NCBI GenBank assembly: GCA_020974905.1
Contig: CP087563.1
Location: 1,426,001 to 1,490,000, forward strand
Source: Planctomycetes bacterium syqfu
GTDB lineage: Bacteria; Planctomycetota; Phycisphaerae; Phycisphaerales; Phycisphaeraceae
DNA: 64,000 nucleotides
Reading direction: 5' to 3'
Position numbers and translations under genes: made by a program. The notes below the pieces were generated by a model. It searched no databases. It was not told the DNA's origin and worked only from the letters and a program-made list of their open reading frames with translations. Below, piece after piece: positions 19,763 through 29,228 of this stretch (its first letter is position 1; each line of letters opens with the position of its first letter).

Positions 19763-20242
19763 AAATCTACCATCCTGAAGGGGTTACACGCATACGATCA
19801 GACATTCTCCCCTGAGCAAGCCGCCCCGTGCGACCCCAGTTACCGTGCGGGCAAGGTATTTAGCTTGGTTGTCTGCGTGAAACCTCCTAGTCCATCCAGT
19901 TTAACCATAGTCACGCCAATGGCGGATGTAAACTGTCGCGGTACGATTATCCTCATATTGTTGGCAAATCACTACCAATCGTTTGTTATACGTCGTCTGT
20001 CCGGACTTTTGTTCGTCGCTTGCGACTTATCGGACGAACATTTTATCCAAACGACTTATAAATGCGGACGCAGGTCGATAGTTGTACTGAGATGGTTTTC
20101 AAACCGATGCTGGAATTGACGAAATAGAATGACCATCAAGACGTTACGCTTGAAAGTCAACCTGAAAAAACAGTTGTATGGGGTGCGTATTAGGTCTTGT
20201 GTCCAGGTGAGAGCGGTCGTATCCTGAGTATTGAGAGAGCTT
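19763..20242. promoter_or_regulatory. Long divergent spacer upstream of the tad locus
   Basis: No gene is visible in 480 bases between the TPR gene and the pilus operon. A possible promoter for the tad genes is TTGAAA (20150-20155), 18 bases, TTGTAT (20174-20179). An imperfect inverted repeat GTTCGTC...GACGAAC surrounds a GCTTGC-type loop at about 20010-20039. I found no recognisable riboswitch. The length suggests regulation of the operon. Confidence 0.35.
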
Positions 20243-21373
20243 ATGAACAATCACGAAATATTCTCCGCAACGGTTGCTCACTACCTGGTTCCCATCCGTC
20301 AATACCTGGATGACGCATCGATCACCGAAGTGATGATCAACCGGTTTGACGAAATCTTCATTGAAACCAATGGTCAGCTCAAGCGCGCCCCCGCCAAGTT
20401 TCCAGATGAAGAAGCTTACCGGGCAGCAGTTAACAATATTCTGCAATTCACTGGTAAATCAATCACTTCCAATCAACCGCTGATTGACACCCGCTTACCG
20501 GATGGTTCGCGTGTGCATGTTGCGATGACGCCCTGCGCCCGGTTCGGGACGGCGGTGACCATTCGTAAATTCAATAAGGAAACGCTGGACATCAACCGGC
20601 TGATGGAACTCGGTGCCCTGACACGTCAGGCGCGTGAGTATCTGAATATTGCGATCAAATCTGAGCGTAACATCCTGGTTGCAGGCGGCACCAGTAGCGG
20701 TAAAACCTCTCTGCTCAACGCATTATCAGCCGACATCCCCCCCGGTGCACGTATTGTCGTCATTGAAGACTCTGCGGAACTTCAACTCCAACAGGAACAT
20801 GTCATCTCGCTGGAAGCCCGTCGCCCTGACCAGTATGGGCGGGGTGAGGTGACGATTCGCGACCTGTTTAGATCGTCACTGCGACTGCGTCCTGACCGGA
20901 TCATCATCGGCGAAGTGCGTGGCGGTGAGGCTTTGGACATGATTCAGGCCATGACATCCGGTCACGGCGGTTCGATGGGGACACTCCATGCCAACAATCC
21001 AGCGGACGCCTTAAACCGTCTTGAAACGATGGCATTGATGAGTAAAGTGGAGCTACCGCTGCATGCTCTTCGCGCACAAGTATCGTCCGCCATTGACGTT
21101 GTGGTCCAAACCAGCCGTCATATCGGCGGTCGACGTTTGGTCAGTCAGATCAGTGAAATCGACCCGGTTGATGTGAATGGTCGGTACCAGCTTCGCGATG
21201 TTTTTGCCATGCGACCGGTAGTTGATAAAAAAGGTCGAAAAGGCATGCAATTAAAGCCCACCGGTGTACGTTCTGCTATGGCAGGGTTGCTCCGAGGCAA
21301 TGCCGCCCGAGTGGTCACGGATCTGACCAAGGATATTTTCACTCCCGCCCCCGAACCCACCAACGCAGGGTAA
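20243..21373 (+). CDS. CpaF/TadA-type pilus assembly ATPase
   Basis: Secretion ATPase of the Tad/Flp type IVc pilus that powers pilin polymerisation at the inner membrane. The 376-residue protein has Walker A GGTSSGKTSLLN, Walker B with RPDRIIIGEVRGGEALDM and the His-box GHGGSMGTLHANNP. N-terminal CpaF features include a PLIDTRLPDGSRVH segment. The ATG at 20243 has GAGAG 5 bases upstream; a TTG four codons earlier is less likely. It is the first gene of the locus. A second, FHA-fused CpaF lies at 33767, so the locus has two motor ATPases. Confidence 0.93.
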   Translation: MNNHEIFSATVAHYLVPIRQYLDDASITEVMINRFDEIFIETNGQLKRAPAKFPDEEAYRAAVNNILQFTGKSITSNQPLIDTRLPDGSRVHVAMTPCARFGTAVTIRKFNKETLDINRLMELGALTRQAREYLNIAIKSERNILVAGGTSSGKTSLLNALSADIPPGARIVVIEDSAELQLQQEHVISLEARRPDQYGRGEVTIRDLFRSSLRLRPDRIIIGEVRGGEALDMIQAMTSGHGGSMGTLHANNPADALNRLETMALMSKVELPLHALRAQVSSAIDVVVQTSRHIGGRRLVSQISEIDPVDVNGRYQLRDVFAMRPVVDKKGRKGMQLKPTGVRSAMAGLLRGNAARVVTDLTKDIFTPAPEPTNAG

Positions 21374-21376
21374 ACA

Positions 21377-21589
21377 ATGAAACGCAAGAGCCTTAAAGTC
21401 CGTAAATCTCAGGGACAAACTGAGGTGACACCGTTGCTTGCCGACACCACCGGCGGGCCGACGATGGAATGGACTTTGCTTTTGGGGTTCATGGCTTTAC
21501 CCGCCTACTGGATCATCAAAATGCTGCTGGCAACCTTGACCGCTTACTACGGCATGATGACCACTATCAACGCGATGCCATTGCCCTGA
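21377..21589 (+). CDS. Small Flp-like prepilin candidate
   Basis: A 70-residue protein whose TTG|GPTMEWTLLLG segment fits a type IVb prepilin site: cleavage after a glycine and Glu at mature position +5, followed by a hydrophobic helix of about 20 residues. Classic Flp pilins have Tyr at +6; here it is Trp. It begins 4 bases after the cpaF stop codon with AGGG upstream. It may be a minor pilin or the substrate of the prepilin peptidase at 22303. The pilin reading is an inference from the motif and position. Confidence 0.6.
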   Translation: MKRKSLKVRKSQGQTEVTPLLADTTGGPTMEWTLLLGFMALPAYWIIKMLLATLTAYYGMMTTINAMPLP

Positions 21590-21662
21590 ACTGTTCAGGC
21601 TGACACAACACAATTTTCGTGGTTTACCAGACCAAATTTTGCCTTGAGAAAGGAATCCCCAA

Positions 21663-21908
21663 ATGGAACGTGCAACTCAACTCGCTCATCGCATTCGTCA
21701 GCAGGCCGTCCGTCTGTACCGTGATGAACAGGGTGCTGAAGGACTCGAAAAGCTTCTGATCATCGGCGCGATTGTGCTGCCTTTGCTTGCAGCGTTGTTC
21801 TTCTATCGCCGTGAAATCACCGACATGGTCAAGGGCAACTGGAACGATGTCGAATCCGACACCGGCGACCTGCCCAGCGACGACGGCACATTTGACTCAG
21901 CCAGTTGA
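21663..21908 (+). CDS. Flp-type pilin candidate
   Basis: An 81-residue protein with YRDEQG|AEGLEKLLIIG. Cleavage after the glycine would leave Glu at mature position +5 and a hydrophobic helix, as in Flp/Fap pilins, with Lys rather than Tyr at +6. The tail is acidic (DTGDLPSDDGTFD). AAGGAA lies 8 bases before the ATG. A strong hairpin about 110 bases downstream could limit read-through, which would give the pilin mRNA a higher level than the rest of the operon. It is the best candidate for the major pilin here. Confidence 0.7.
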   Translation: MERATQLAHRIRQQAVRLYRDEQGAEGLEKLLIIGAIVLPLLAALFFYRREITDMVKGNWNDVESDTGDLPSDDGTFDSAS

Positions 21909-22302
21909 TGTCAGCTGCGAGTTGTTAACAGCCAGGACCAAGGCGTAACGTGGTCTTAAGAGATTAATCCAACCTTACGCGACACGGTTCTGAGCTTGAT
22001 GCAATGCAACACTCGGCACCGGGGCAGTACCATCTGCCCCGGTGCCTGAATTTGTTTGTGTTGCGTGTAACAGTCAACAGTAAACAGGTTCAACCAACTG
22101 ATATTCAGCCACATCGTTTGCGATGTGATTCACACGTCAAAAAGCACCACCACAAGTGCATTGCAAGTGATGCGGTTAAATGGATGTTGAAGAACAAAAC
22201 GCGACCATCGGTTTACAATGACTAACGCATGCGACCCTCCCCACTGACGCATTGCAATTGAACCTGAAATGACTTTGTCCCTGTGAGCATGGAAGTTTGC
22301 CT
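21909..22302. promoter_or_regulatory. Spacer with strong hairpin and possible internal promoter
   Basis: No gene is seen in this 394-base spacer inside the tad locus. It carries the hairpin at 22015-22046, a weaker stem CACATCG-TTTG-CGATGTG at about 22112-22129 and a TTACAAT box at about 22212-22218 that could be a promoter for the downstream genes. The combination suggests separate control of the pilin genes and the assembly genes. Confidence 0.4.
22015..22046 (+). terminator. Strong hairpin after the pilin genes (partial terminator or attenuator)
   Basis: A perfect 13-base stem GGCACCGGGGCAG / CTGCCCCGGTGCC with a 6-base loop, followed by TGAATTTGTTTGTGTT. The tail is T-rich but not a clean run, so termination may be partial. 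Its place just after the Flp-like genes and before the other tad genes suits control of pilin stoichiometry. Confidence 0.6.
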
Positions 22303-22869
22303 GTGAATGCCAATGTGCATGAGATTGTCAGTTTTGGATTACTGGTTGTGATTCTCATCACTGCCGGTGTGTGGGACTACCGCACGGATAAGATTCCCAA
22401 CTGGCTGACCTTGTGGTCGGTGCTCATTGGTTTTGTGTGGGCAGGGATTGCAGGCCTTGCCGGGTTGGGTTTTGACTCACTGGGCAGCGGTTTGAGTGAA
22501 TCGGCATTGGGTATGCTTGCCGGATTCCTGCCGATGGCAATCGTGTTTTTTGCAGGCGGGATGGGTGGCGGTGATGTGAAGCTTTGTGCAGCCTTCGGCG
22601 CGGTGAGCGCCAACTGGGCCTGTACACTTGAATGCCTGGTGTTCAGCTTCCTTTTTGCCATGATCATGGGCCTGTACATCATGATTAAAAAGCGCATCAT
22701 CGGTCGAACACTTATGAGCATTCTTTCGACGGTGATGACATTGTCAGCCAAGGTCAAACCGAACATGCCCACCGACTCGCCGCGTGTCCCGTTTGGTGTC
22801 GCGGTTGCTGGCGGTGGCTTGATTGCTGGTGTGGAATTTCTGCTGCATGTGAAAATGCCGTGGAGTTAG
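22303..22869 (+). CDS. CpaA/TadV-type prepilin peptidase
   Basis: Inner-membrane aspartic peptidase (family A24) that trims prepilins before assembly. The 188 residues have the two catalytic aspartates: Asp25 in VWDYRTDKIPNWL and the one in GMGGGDVKL. About five to six hydrophobic helices are present, and the N-terminal cysteine domain of PilD-type enzymes is absent, as usual for CpaA/TadV. I prefer the GTG at 22303 over the TTG at 22297, because GGAAG lies 7 bases upstream of the GTG. Its likely substrates are the small proteins at 21377 and 21663 and the TadE-like proteins. Confidence 0.88.
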   Translation: MNANVHEIVSFGLLVVILITAGVWDYRTDKIPNWLTLWSVLIGFVWAGIAGLAGLGFDSLGSGLSESALGMLAGFLPMAIVFFAGGMGGGDVKLCAAFGAVSANWACTLECLVFSFLFAMIMGLYIMIKKRIIGRTLMSILSTVMTLSAKVKPNMPTDSPRVPFGVAVAGGGLIAGVEFLLHVKMPWS

Positions 22870-22872
22870 ACA

Positions 22873-23014
22873 AGGGAGCAGGGAATAGTGATTAGGGAAT
22901 AGGCAAGGCAAAAACATGTCTTGTATTCACATTCAACGACAACACGAAAAGGATCACTTGTCGATTGATTAACGAAAACAAACCTACTGCCTACTCCCTA
23001 ATCACTACTCCCTG
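22873..23014. repeat. Inverted repeat with 7-base-period arms inside the tad locus
   Basis: Arms at 22873-22903 (GGGAGCA, GGGAATA, GTGATTA, GGGAATA units) and 22983-23014 (CCTACTC, CCTAATC, ACTACTC units). It spans the gap from the prepilin peptidase stop to just before the ribosome binding site of the TadE-like gene. No 83-base element is inside this copy. Confidence 0.7.
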
Positions 23015-23032
23015 AGAAACTGGAGCAACCTC

Positions 23033-23899
23033 ATGGATCCGTCGACAAATCACGTGGAATCATGGTTATCCAATGCCTTGGGGCAACTCGTTGCAAGTCC
23101 GTTGTTGTGGGTGTTTATTGCCTGTCTGCTTGGGGTGCTCGGTTGCCTGTGGGGCCTTTTGCGTCATGCACAATTCAAGCGTCCAGCGGATGTGACTTCA
23201 GAAAGTGGCTCTGCCACGCTGGAGTTTGTGCTGATCATCCCGATGCTGCTGTTTTGCACGTTGACTTTGGCGCAAACCACACTCGTGATGGGTGGCAATA
23301 TTTTCGTGCATTACTCGGCCTTTGCTGCAACACGCAGCGCCATCACCACCATCCCCCTCAACTACACTGATCTTGGTGAACCACGCAATTACCTGGTTCT
23401 CCCCGACGGTCAAAAAGCTCAGCGTATCCGACAGGCTGCGACATTTGCCCTGCTTCCGGTTGCAGGTCGATTGTCCGACTCATCGACCTCTGAATCACAG
23501 TTGCTGGTTGAAGGTTTCAAATCCTATTACCGTGATTTGAATCAGGAACCGCCGGTGTGGATCGATAACTTTCTCGCAGCCCGTCTTGCTTACGCCAATG
23601 CGCATACGGATATCACGTTTTCACGTGCGGTCACCGAGAGTGTTGATGATCTGGTGATGATCACGCTTGAAGCCGGTGTCCACCAATTCGGCCCACGTGA
23701 ACCGATCACCGTGCAGGTTGAACACCAACTGAATCTGGCGGTCCCCTACGTTTGGCCGCTCTTTGCTGACAGTACGGCAGCGCGTCACACGTTGGTCAAA
23801 GCCTACTACACGCTCAACAATGAAGGCATTGATATTGAGCTTCCACCTTCGCCGCGACGTCCACTTGATTTCTCGCAACCAATGCCACGGAGAGACTGA
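23033..23899 (+). CDS. TadE-like pilus assembly protein
   Basis: A 288-residue membrane-anchored pseudopilin-type protein. It has an unusual extra N-terminal hydrophobic helix (about residues 18-45) before the TadE motif SGSATLEFVLIIPMLLFCT, whose Glu and hydrophobic helix match the TadE/prepilin signal. The rest is predicted to be outside the cytoplasm. GGAG lies 7 bases before the ATG. Its stop overlaps the kinase start (TGATG), so the two are co-translated. A second TadE-like protein is at 31211. Confidence 0.82.
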   Translation: MDPSTNHVESWLSNALGQLVASPLLWVFIACLLGVLGCLWGLLRHAQFKRPADVTSESGSATLEFVLIIPMLLFCTLTLAQTTLVMGGNIFVHYSAFAATRSAITTIPLNYTDLGEPRNYLVLPDGQKAQRIRQAATFALLPVAGRLSDSSTSESQLLVEGFKSYYRDLNQEPPVWIDNFLAARLAYANAHTDITFSRAVTESVDDLVMITLEAGVHQFGPREPITVQVEHQLNLAVPYVWPLFADSTAARHTLVKAYYTLNNEGIDIELPPSPRRPLDFSQPMPRRD

Positions 23900-26487
23900 T
23901 GAATAACCCCGCAGACTCAACCCCGACGACGATTCATCCTGGTGATCAGGTGGGCAAGTATCGCATTGAAATGCAGATCGGCTCAGGCGGTGGCGCGATT
24001 GTCTGGCGTGGCATTGATCCGCTGCTTAACAAGGTTGTTGCCATCAAGCAGCTTGCTCCGTCGACACTGGATATGGAGACGCATGCGGCACGTCAGCACT
24101 TTGCCAACGAAGCCAAACTCGGGCGCGAACTTTCCGAAAAAGATCCACGTCACCTCGTCCACGTCCTGGAATACATCTCCGAAGAGCGTGGCCTGTTTAT
24201 CGTCATGGAATATGTCGATGGTTCGTCACTGGAAACCATCCTGCGCAAACTCGCAGCCCCCATGCCTCCCAAGCAAGCCCTGGGCATCATGGCGGCGACG
24301 GCAATGGGACTGCAACACCTGCACGACAACGGCGTGATTCATCGCGATCTCAAACCGGCCAACATTCTCATGCCCAATGCCGGTGGCCTGAAAATCTGTG
24401 ACTTCGGCTTGGCCTCCCTCATCGGGGACATGGACACCATGGCAGCAGGCTCTGTCCGTTATATGGCGCCGGAACTGACCAGTGGTGAAAACGTCGACGG
24501 GCGTGCAGACCTGTATTCTCTTGGCATGATTGGCTATGAGATGATTGCAGGTCGTAACAACTTTGAACAGGCTTTCCGCTTTGTTCTCAAGGATCAACGC
24601 AACCAGGCGCTGCGTTGGATGAAGTGGCATGCCAATCAACGCGCCAAAGCCACGCCACTCAAGGAACTGGTCCCCGGCATTGAACCGACACTCAGCGATC
24701 TGGTTGATCGACTCATGGCCAAAGACCCGACGCAGCGTATCGCCTCAGGCAATGAACTCGTCGAAGCGATCAAAGTCCACTTTGCAAGCGGTGCCGACAA
24801 GACTGACGCTTCGCAGATTTCTCAAGGATCACAAGGCCATTCGCCACATCAACACCAAGCTGCTGGCAGTATGGCCATGTCCGGCGCCGGTGCTGCTGCG
24901 TCTGCTGTCGCGCCGGATCAACCCACGGCGATGCTGCCTAAGAAAAGTAAACTCCCCTACTATCTGGGTGCGGTGATTGTGGTGCTCTGTGGCGTGCTTG
25001 TTGCCTTGATGATGCAGCAGAACAATGACGCTGAGCTTCAGGAAAAACAGCGTGTCGCTGATGCGTATGCCACGTATGAAGCCGCACTCCAACGGTACAA
25101 GGAAAAGGAATACGAACAGGCTTCCAACCTGTTTTCCGAATTGATTCAGGAATGGCCTGCAACATCCCAACTCGGGCGAAAGAGCAAGGGCTACCAGCTA
25201 CTGTCTGAAGCATGGATCTACGAAAACAACAAGGCCTATGACGCTGCGGTCAAAGCGTTGATGGATGCCGATGAGTCGGGCGCGTTTGATGAAAAGCAGC
25301 GTGAACAACTCAAGGTGCAAATCCGTGAGACCCAGCGTAAAGCAGCTTTTGCCAATCAGGTGAGCAAGATCGAACAGTTGCTTGCCAACGGTCAATATGA
25401 TCTGGCGCGTCAGCAGCTCATCGAACAAAACAGCTATTCGCCAACGGAAGATGAAAAGAAAGTCCTCGAAGAAATCGGCACGCGTTTGTCTGCCATGCAG
25501 GATCAAAGCGTGATCACCGGGATTCTCGATGAAGCCAAACAACTCGTGGACACCGGTCGCCGTGATGAAGCGATCAGCATGCTTGAGGAAAAACAGCTTC
25601 GTCTATCCAATCATCTGATTAATCAACGCATCAACGAACTGAAACGTGAACGGGATTATGACCAGGCATTACTTGATGCCCGGACTGCCCAGCGGAACAA
25701 TCAACTGTCCCAGGCGATTGATCTGTATGCCCGTGCTCAACAGATTAAATCGGATCCTGCCATTGAACAACAGATCAATCAATTGCGTGCCCAGATCGCT
25801 TATCAGGCTGGTCAGGAACGTGAACGTGCAGGCGACTTGCGTGGAGCGACCGCGCAGTACACACGTGCGTTGAGCTTTGCGGACATGCCCCAGGCACGCC
25901 GCGCGATTGAACGGATCAATAACGCCAACGAGCGGTCAACACTGATCGCTGCGGGTGACGATGCGATGGCTGCTCGTAATTTCTCCACCGCCATGGAGCA
26001 TTACAAAAATGCCATGAAAATGGGACGTGATGCTTCGCTGCGTCAGAAACTTACCAATGCCGAATTGGAGCAGCATTTCCAGGCCGGTCGTCGGGCTTTG
26101 GATCAGGCGAATCTCAATGTCGCTCGCACGGAACTCACAGCCGCCAGCCGTTTGGCTCCGTCGGACAGTCGCATCACGCAGGCTCTGCAGGAACTTGACA
26201 CCCTGGCAGCGTACACCGCCGAGCGCGATGCCGGTGACAAGGCGCGTGAGCAAGGTGACTACGGTGCAGCGAAAATGGCCTACTACCGGGCTCGTAAGAT
26301 CATCGACAATGATGAAATCCGCAAGCGATTTGATGATACGGAATACGAACATCTCGTCGCCCGCGCCAAGCATCAGATCAGTATCCGTCAGTTTGAACAG
26401 GCACGTTTAAATCTGCTTCAGGCAGCCAAGGTTCAAGACACCCCCGAAGTCCGCAAGCTTTTGGAGCAGGTGGGTAAGGAGCAATGA
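23899..26487 (+). CDS. Transmembrane Ser/Thr protein kinase with long TPR region
   Basis: A Hanks-type kinase (862 residues) embedded in the pilus locus. The kinase domain spans about residues 20-295: glycine loop IGSGGGAIV, ATP lysine Lys50 in VAIK, catalytic Asp150 in HRDLKPANIL, metal-binding DFG at 168-170, and APE in the YMAPEL activation segment. A Gln/His/Ala-rich linker leads to one membrane helix (about 353-372), then nearly 490 residues of helical TPR-like repeats. The topology places the TPRs outside the cytoplasm, probably as a sensor. It overlaps the TadE-like gene at its start and the TadG-like gene at its end, which fixes it in the operon. Two FHA proteins downstream are potential targets or readers. 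Confidence 0.92.
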   Translation: MNNPADSTPTTIHPGDQVGKYRIEMQIGSGGGAIVWRGIDPLLNKVVAIKQLAPSTLDMETHAARQHFANEAKLGRELSEKDPRHLVHVLEYISEERGLFIVMEYVDGSSLETILRKLAAPMPPKQALGIMAATAMGLQHLHDNGVIHRDLKPANILMPNAGGLKICDFGLASLIGDMDTMAAGSVRYMAPELTSGENVDGRADLYSLGMIGYEMIAGRNNFEQAFRFVLKDQRNQALRWMKWHANQRAKATPLKELVPGIEPTLSDLVDRLMAKDPTQRIASGNELVEAIKVHFASGADKTDASQISQGSQGHSPHQHQAAGSMAMSGAGAAASAVAPDQPTAMLPKKSKLPYYLGAVIVVLCGVLVALMMQQNNDAELQEKQRVADAYATYEAALQRYKEKEYEQASNLFSELIQEWPATSQLGRKSKGYQLLSEAWIYENNKAYDAAVKALMDADESGAFDEKQREQLKVQIRETQRKAAFANQVSKIEQLLANGQYDLARQQLIEQNSYSPTEDEKKVLEEIGTRLSAMQDQSVITGILDEAKQLVDTGRRDEAISMLEEKQLRLSNHLINQRINELKRERDYDQALLDARTAQRNNQLSQAIDLYARAQQIKSDPAIEQQINQLRAQIAYQAGQERERAGDLRGATAQYTRALSFADMPQARRAIERINNANERSTLIAAGDDAMAARNFSTAMEHYKNAMKMGRDASLRQKLTNAELEQHFQAGRRALDQANLNVARTELTAASRLAPSDSRITQALQELDTLAAYTAERDAGDKAREQGDYGAAKMAYYRARKIIDNDEIRKRFDDTEYEHLVARAKHQISIRQFEQARLNLLQAAKVQDTPEVRKLLEQVGKEQ

Positions 26488-29126
26488 CCATGCGCTGTTT
26501 CACACATGAAACAAAGTCCGGGGCAACACGATCCGGCTCGCAAAGACATCATCGTCAACGTGGCGTGGTGCTGGTGATCATGCTGCTTGCGATTGTGCTC
26601 ATTGCGTCACTGCTGTATTACGTGATCAACCTGGGCAAGCACGTGAATAACCGCATTGTTGCCCAGCACTCGGCCGACGCCGCTGCCAATGCGCAGGGGA
26701 CTTGGATCGCGCGCCAGTTCAACACCGTGGCCATGAACAATGTCACGATCACGCGGTATCTTGCTGCCATCCCCGTGATGGATTGCCAACCGTTGATCGC
26801 TGAAGCGCAGTACAACGAGTACCGCCGCCTGCTTGATGGTTTACAGGAGACCTACAACCCCAACACCGGGCGCAACAGTATCAGCAGCAACAATGCCCTG
26901 CTCGACGCCGTGCTCACTGCGGAACTTGAGAGACTGCACACCGAGATGATGAGTGAGCAGCAGCAGCTTTATGATGTCTACAACCAATTCCTTCAATATG
27001 ACATCACTCAGGACACCCGCTATCCGGGCAATATCTGGGATGCGATGCACAATCTCAATGAGATCAGCCTGGCAGTCATGGACGGCCTGCCCACCATGGC
27101 AGGCTTGCATGCAGCCGACGTCGGGCGCGTGAACATGGAAGCGGACAAGAGTGCTGGCACATTCGTCACCACCATCCCCGCCATGGTCAACCTGCCCTAC
27201 CGACACTCGCGCAGCAGTGACACAAGCATTCGTACGCACTTTGACGACTTCAAAGACCCGGTCCTCGATGGACGCCTGCCCAGTTACATGGATCACCGGA
27301 TCATCAACCGTGGACCGTTTGATACCGTCTTCGGCCAACGCAGCCTGCTTTACTCCATGTTCGAACAACCCGCAGTTGATGCAACCCAATCACCGGCGCT
27401 GGCCATGCTCGGCTCGCAAAAGTTTGACGCTCTGGAACCGACCTCGCTGTTTTCATTGTTTGATACCGGTGATACGCTGGCACTCAAAGCCACGGGGCAG
27501 TTTGCTGTCAATACAGCACCTGATCAAGCTCAAAAAACATCACCGGCCCAAACACAACCCCAGGCATTAAACGACACAGCTCAGGCATCCTTGTCATTAA
27601 CTGATGCCATGGTCGAATCGATCACCGCGTCGGTGCTGACCTCGCCGTTTGGCGGTGGTTATCAAGGTCCGCCATCGGATACCTCGCATCCTTCACGGCC
27701 TGGCCGCAGTCCGTCTGCCCGGATACCGCAGGCCTACCGCACGCATGGGATCATGGGGCGGATTCTCAACAGCCTGCATCACAATCCCAATCACCGTCGC
27801 ATGCCGTTTAACCGACACATCAACCTGTTCCGACAGAACTATGCCCAGTGGTCCAAATATGTTGCACGCAACGAGGTCAAACACCTTTGGCCTGAAAATG
27901 GGGATAACCTGCATAATCGCTTTGCCAAACCCACCTGGACATCACGTTATCCCACCACGTTGGATCCCGATGAACAGACCATCGCCCGCACCGCGTATCT
28001 GCGTTTGCAGATCAAAAGTCGTTACCGCTGGGGGAACGGTTTTATGGAAGCACCCGCGGATGGCTCAACCTCCCCGACTTATCGCGTTCAGACCAACTTC
28101 GGCCAGAATGCCAGCAACCAGGTGGAGATGCGCGATTCACGTTTGTCAGGCAGCCTGTACATGATCATGTCGCGTGGCTGGTGGTTAGGCGATGTACTTG
28201 ACCCGACTGCTCTGCGGATGGACCCGGTGGAGCCTGAGGACGATGGCAATACCGATGCGGATGATGATGACGACGGCGCAGAAGACGAATTTGAGATTCA
28301 GCCGTTTGCTGAAGTCATCCCCATCAGTTCAAACAACCGCGTCTGGCTGTACCTGGACCACACACTGGTCCGCCCGGTGCCCAATGGTGATCGCGATGTG
28401 GGTGTGCCTCCCTTTGATGAAGACGATCCGGATGATGACATCAACGATCACGTGGTCTACATCTACCAGGTCCTGATTTACCTGGGGATCAACACCAATC
28501 CGCTGTACATCGGGCTGGATGACCATGCACTGAACCCTCACCATAACAGTGAGTTAACGGATGGCCAGCGTCGTGCTTTGCGTCGGGAGAATGACAACAC
28601 GTTCCATTCGGGCAGCCAGTTGGCTTTGGCGTATCCCGATGCCATGGATGAAGCGGACTACGTGGCCATCATCCCGAACCCGTATGAGGGTTTGGATCAC
28701 GATGCGATGCCCGGGCCGGTGATTCTGGATACCCGATCGTTTAACCGGACAGATGACGGTGCCGAGTGTAATGCCTCCCGTGAGTCGGTTCGCCAGTATC
28801 AGGATCAACGCCTGCGATTCCTGGCCTATGCGTCACGTCAGAATCAGGCGTCATTCTGGCCGTCCAAGTTCGATCGAACCAAGCCGACCAACCGGACTTC
28901 GGCGGTGGCGCAGGTGGTGATTTTCAACAATCACTCCTTCGATTTGTGGACGCCGATGTGGCAAAGTCAGATCGAACAAACCACGAATTGGCAGGGTTGG
29001 ATCAACAAAGCAGCCAGCGATCTGGACTCCGGGGAGCATCCGTGGTCCAGCGATACACAAGTGACAAACATGATAAACCACCTTCAAGCCGTCACACCAC
29101 TGGCAGAAGCGCGCTTATCACATTAG
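26484..29126 (+). CDS. TadG-like pilus assembly protein, long form
   Basis: An 880-residue protein anchored by one N-terminal helix (about residues 27-52: VVLVIMLLAIVLIASLLYYV) followed by the TadG-type helix SADAAANAQGTWIAR. It shares the motif WIAR-x-x-NTV-x-MNN with the 29229 gene, so the two are paralogs. The large remainder is probably extracytoplasmic and contains an acidic run DDDDDGAEDE near residues 590-605. The ATG overlaps the kinase stop (ATGA); a second ATG 6 bases later has better ribosome-site spacing. The acidic patch might bind metal, but that is a guess. Confidence 0.75.
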   Translation: MTMRCFTHETKSGATRSGSQRHHRQRGVVLVIMLLAIVLIASLLYYVINLGKHVNNRIVAQHSADAAANAQGTWIARQFNTVAMNNVTITRYLAAIPVMDCQPLIAEAQYNEYRRLLDGLQETYNPNTGRNSISSNNALLDAVLTAELERLHTEMMSEQQQLYDVYNQFLQYDITQDTRYPGNIWDAMHNLNEISLAVMDGLPTMAGLHAADVGRVNMEADKSAGTFVTTIPAMVNLPYRHSRSSDTSIRTHFDDFKDPVLDGRLPSYMDHRIINRGPFDTVFGQRSLLYSMFEQPAVDATQSPALAMLGSQKFDALEPTSLFSLFDTGDTLALKATGQFAVNTAPDQAQKTSPAQTQPQALNDTAQASLSLTDAMVESITASVLTSPFGGGYQGPPSDTSHPSRPGRSPSARIPQAYRTHGIMGRILNSLHHNPNHRRMPFNRHINLFRQNYAQWSKYVARNEVKHLWPENGDNLHNRFAKPTWTSRYPTTLDPDEQTIARTAYLRLQIKSRYRWGNGFMEAPADGSTSPTYRVQTNFGQNASNQVEMRDSRLSGSLYMIMSRGWWLGDVLDPTALRMDPVEPEDDGNTDADDDDDGAEDEFEIQPFAEVIPISSNNRVWLYLDHTLVRPVPNGDRDVGVPPFDEDDPDDDINDHVVYIYQVLIYLGINTNPLYIGLDDHALNPHHNSELTDGQRRALRRENDNTFHSGSQLALAYPDAMDEADYVAIIPNPYEGLDHDAMPGPVILDTRSFNRTDDGAECNASRESVRQYQDQRLRFLAYASRQNQASFWPSKFDRTKPTNRTSAVAQVVIFNNHSFDLWTPMWQSQIEQTTNWQGWINKAASDLDSGEHPWSSDTQVTNMINHLQAVTPLAEARLSH

Positions 29127-29228
29127 GATCATAGGGTTGTTTGTTAAAATGATGGTCCAATTTGGCATCGTCGGATCGCACAGCGGGGGCCCTGATCATG
29201 CGATCTGACCAGAAAGTTTGTAGAGCAC

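Noticed and set aside
19763-20242. Small genes or an sRNA in the 480-base spacer before the tad locus
   Set aside because: Open frames here are short and without ribosome sites, and I saw no stable fold with a terminator that would define an RNA gene.
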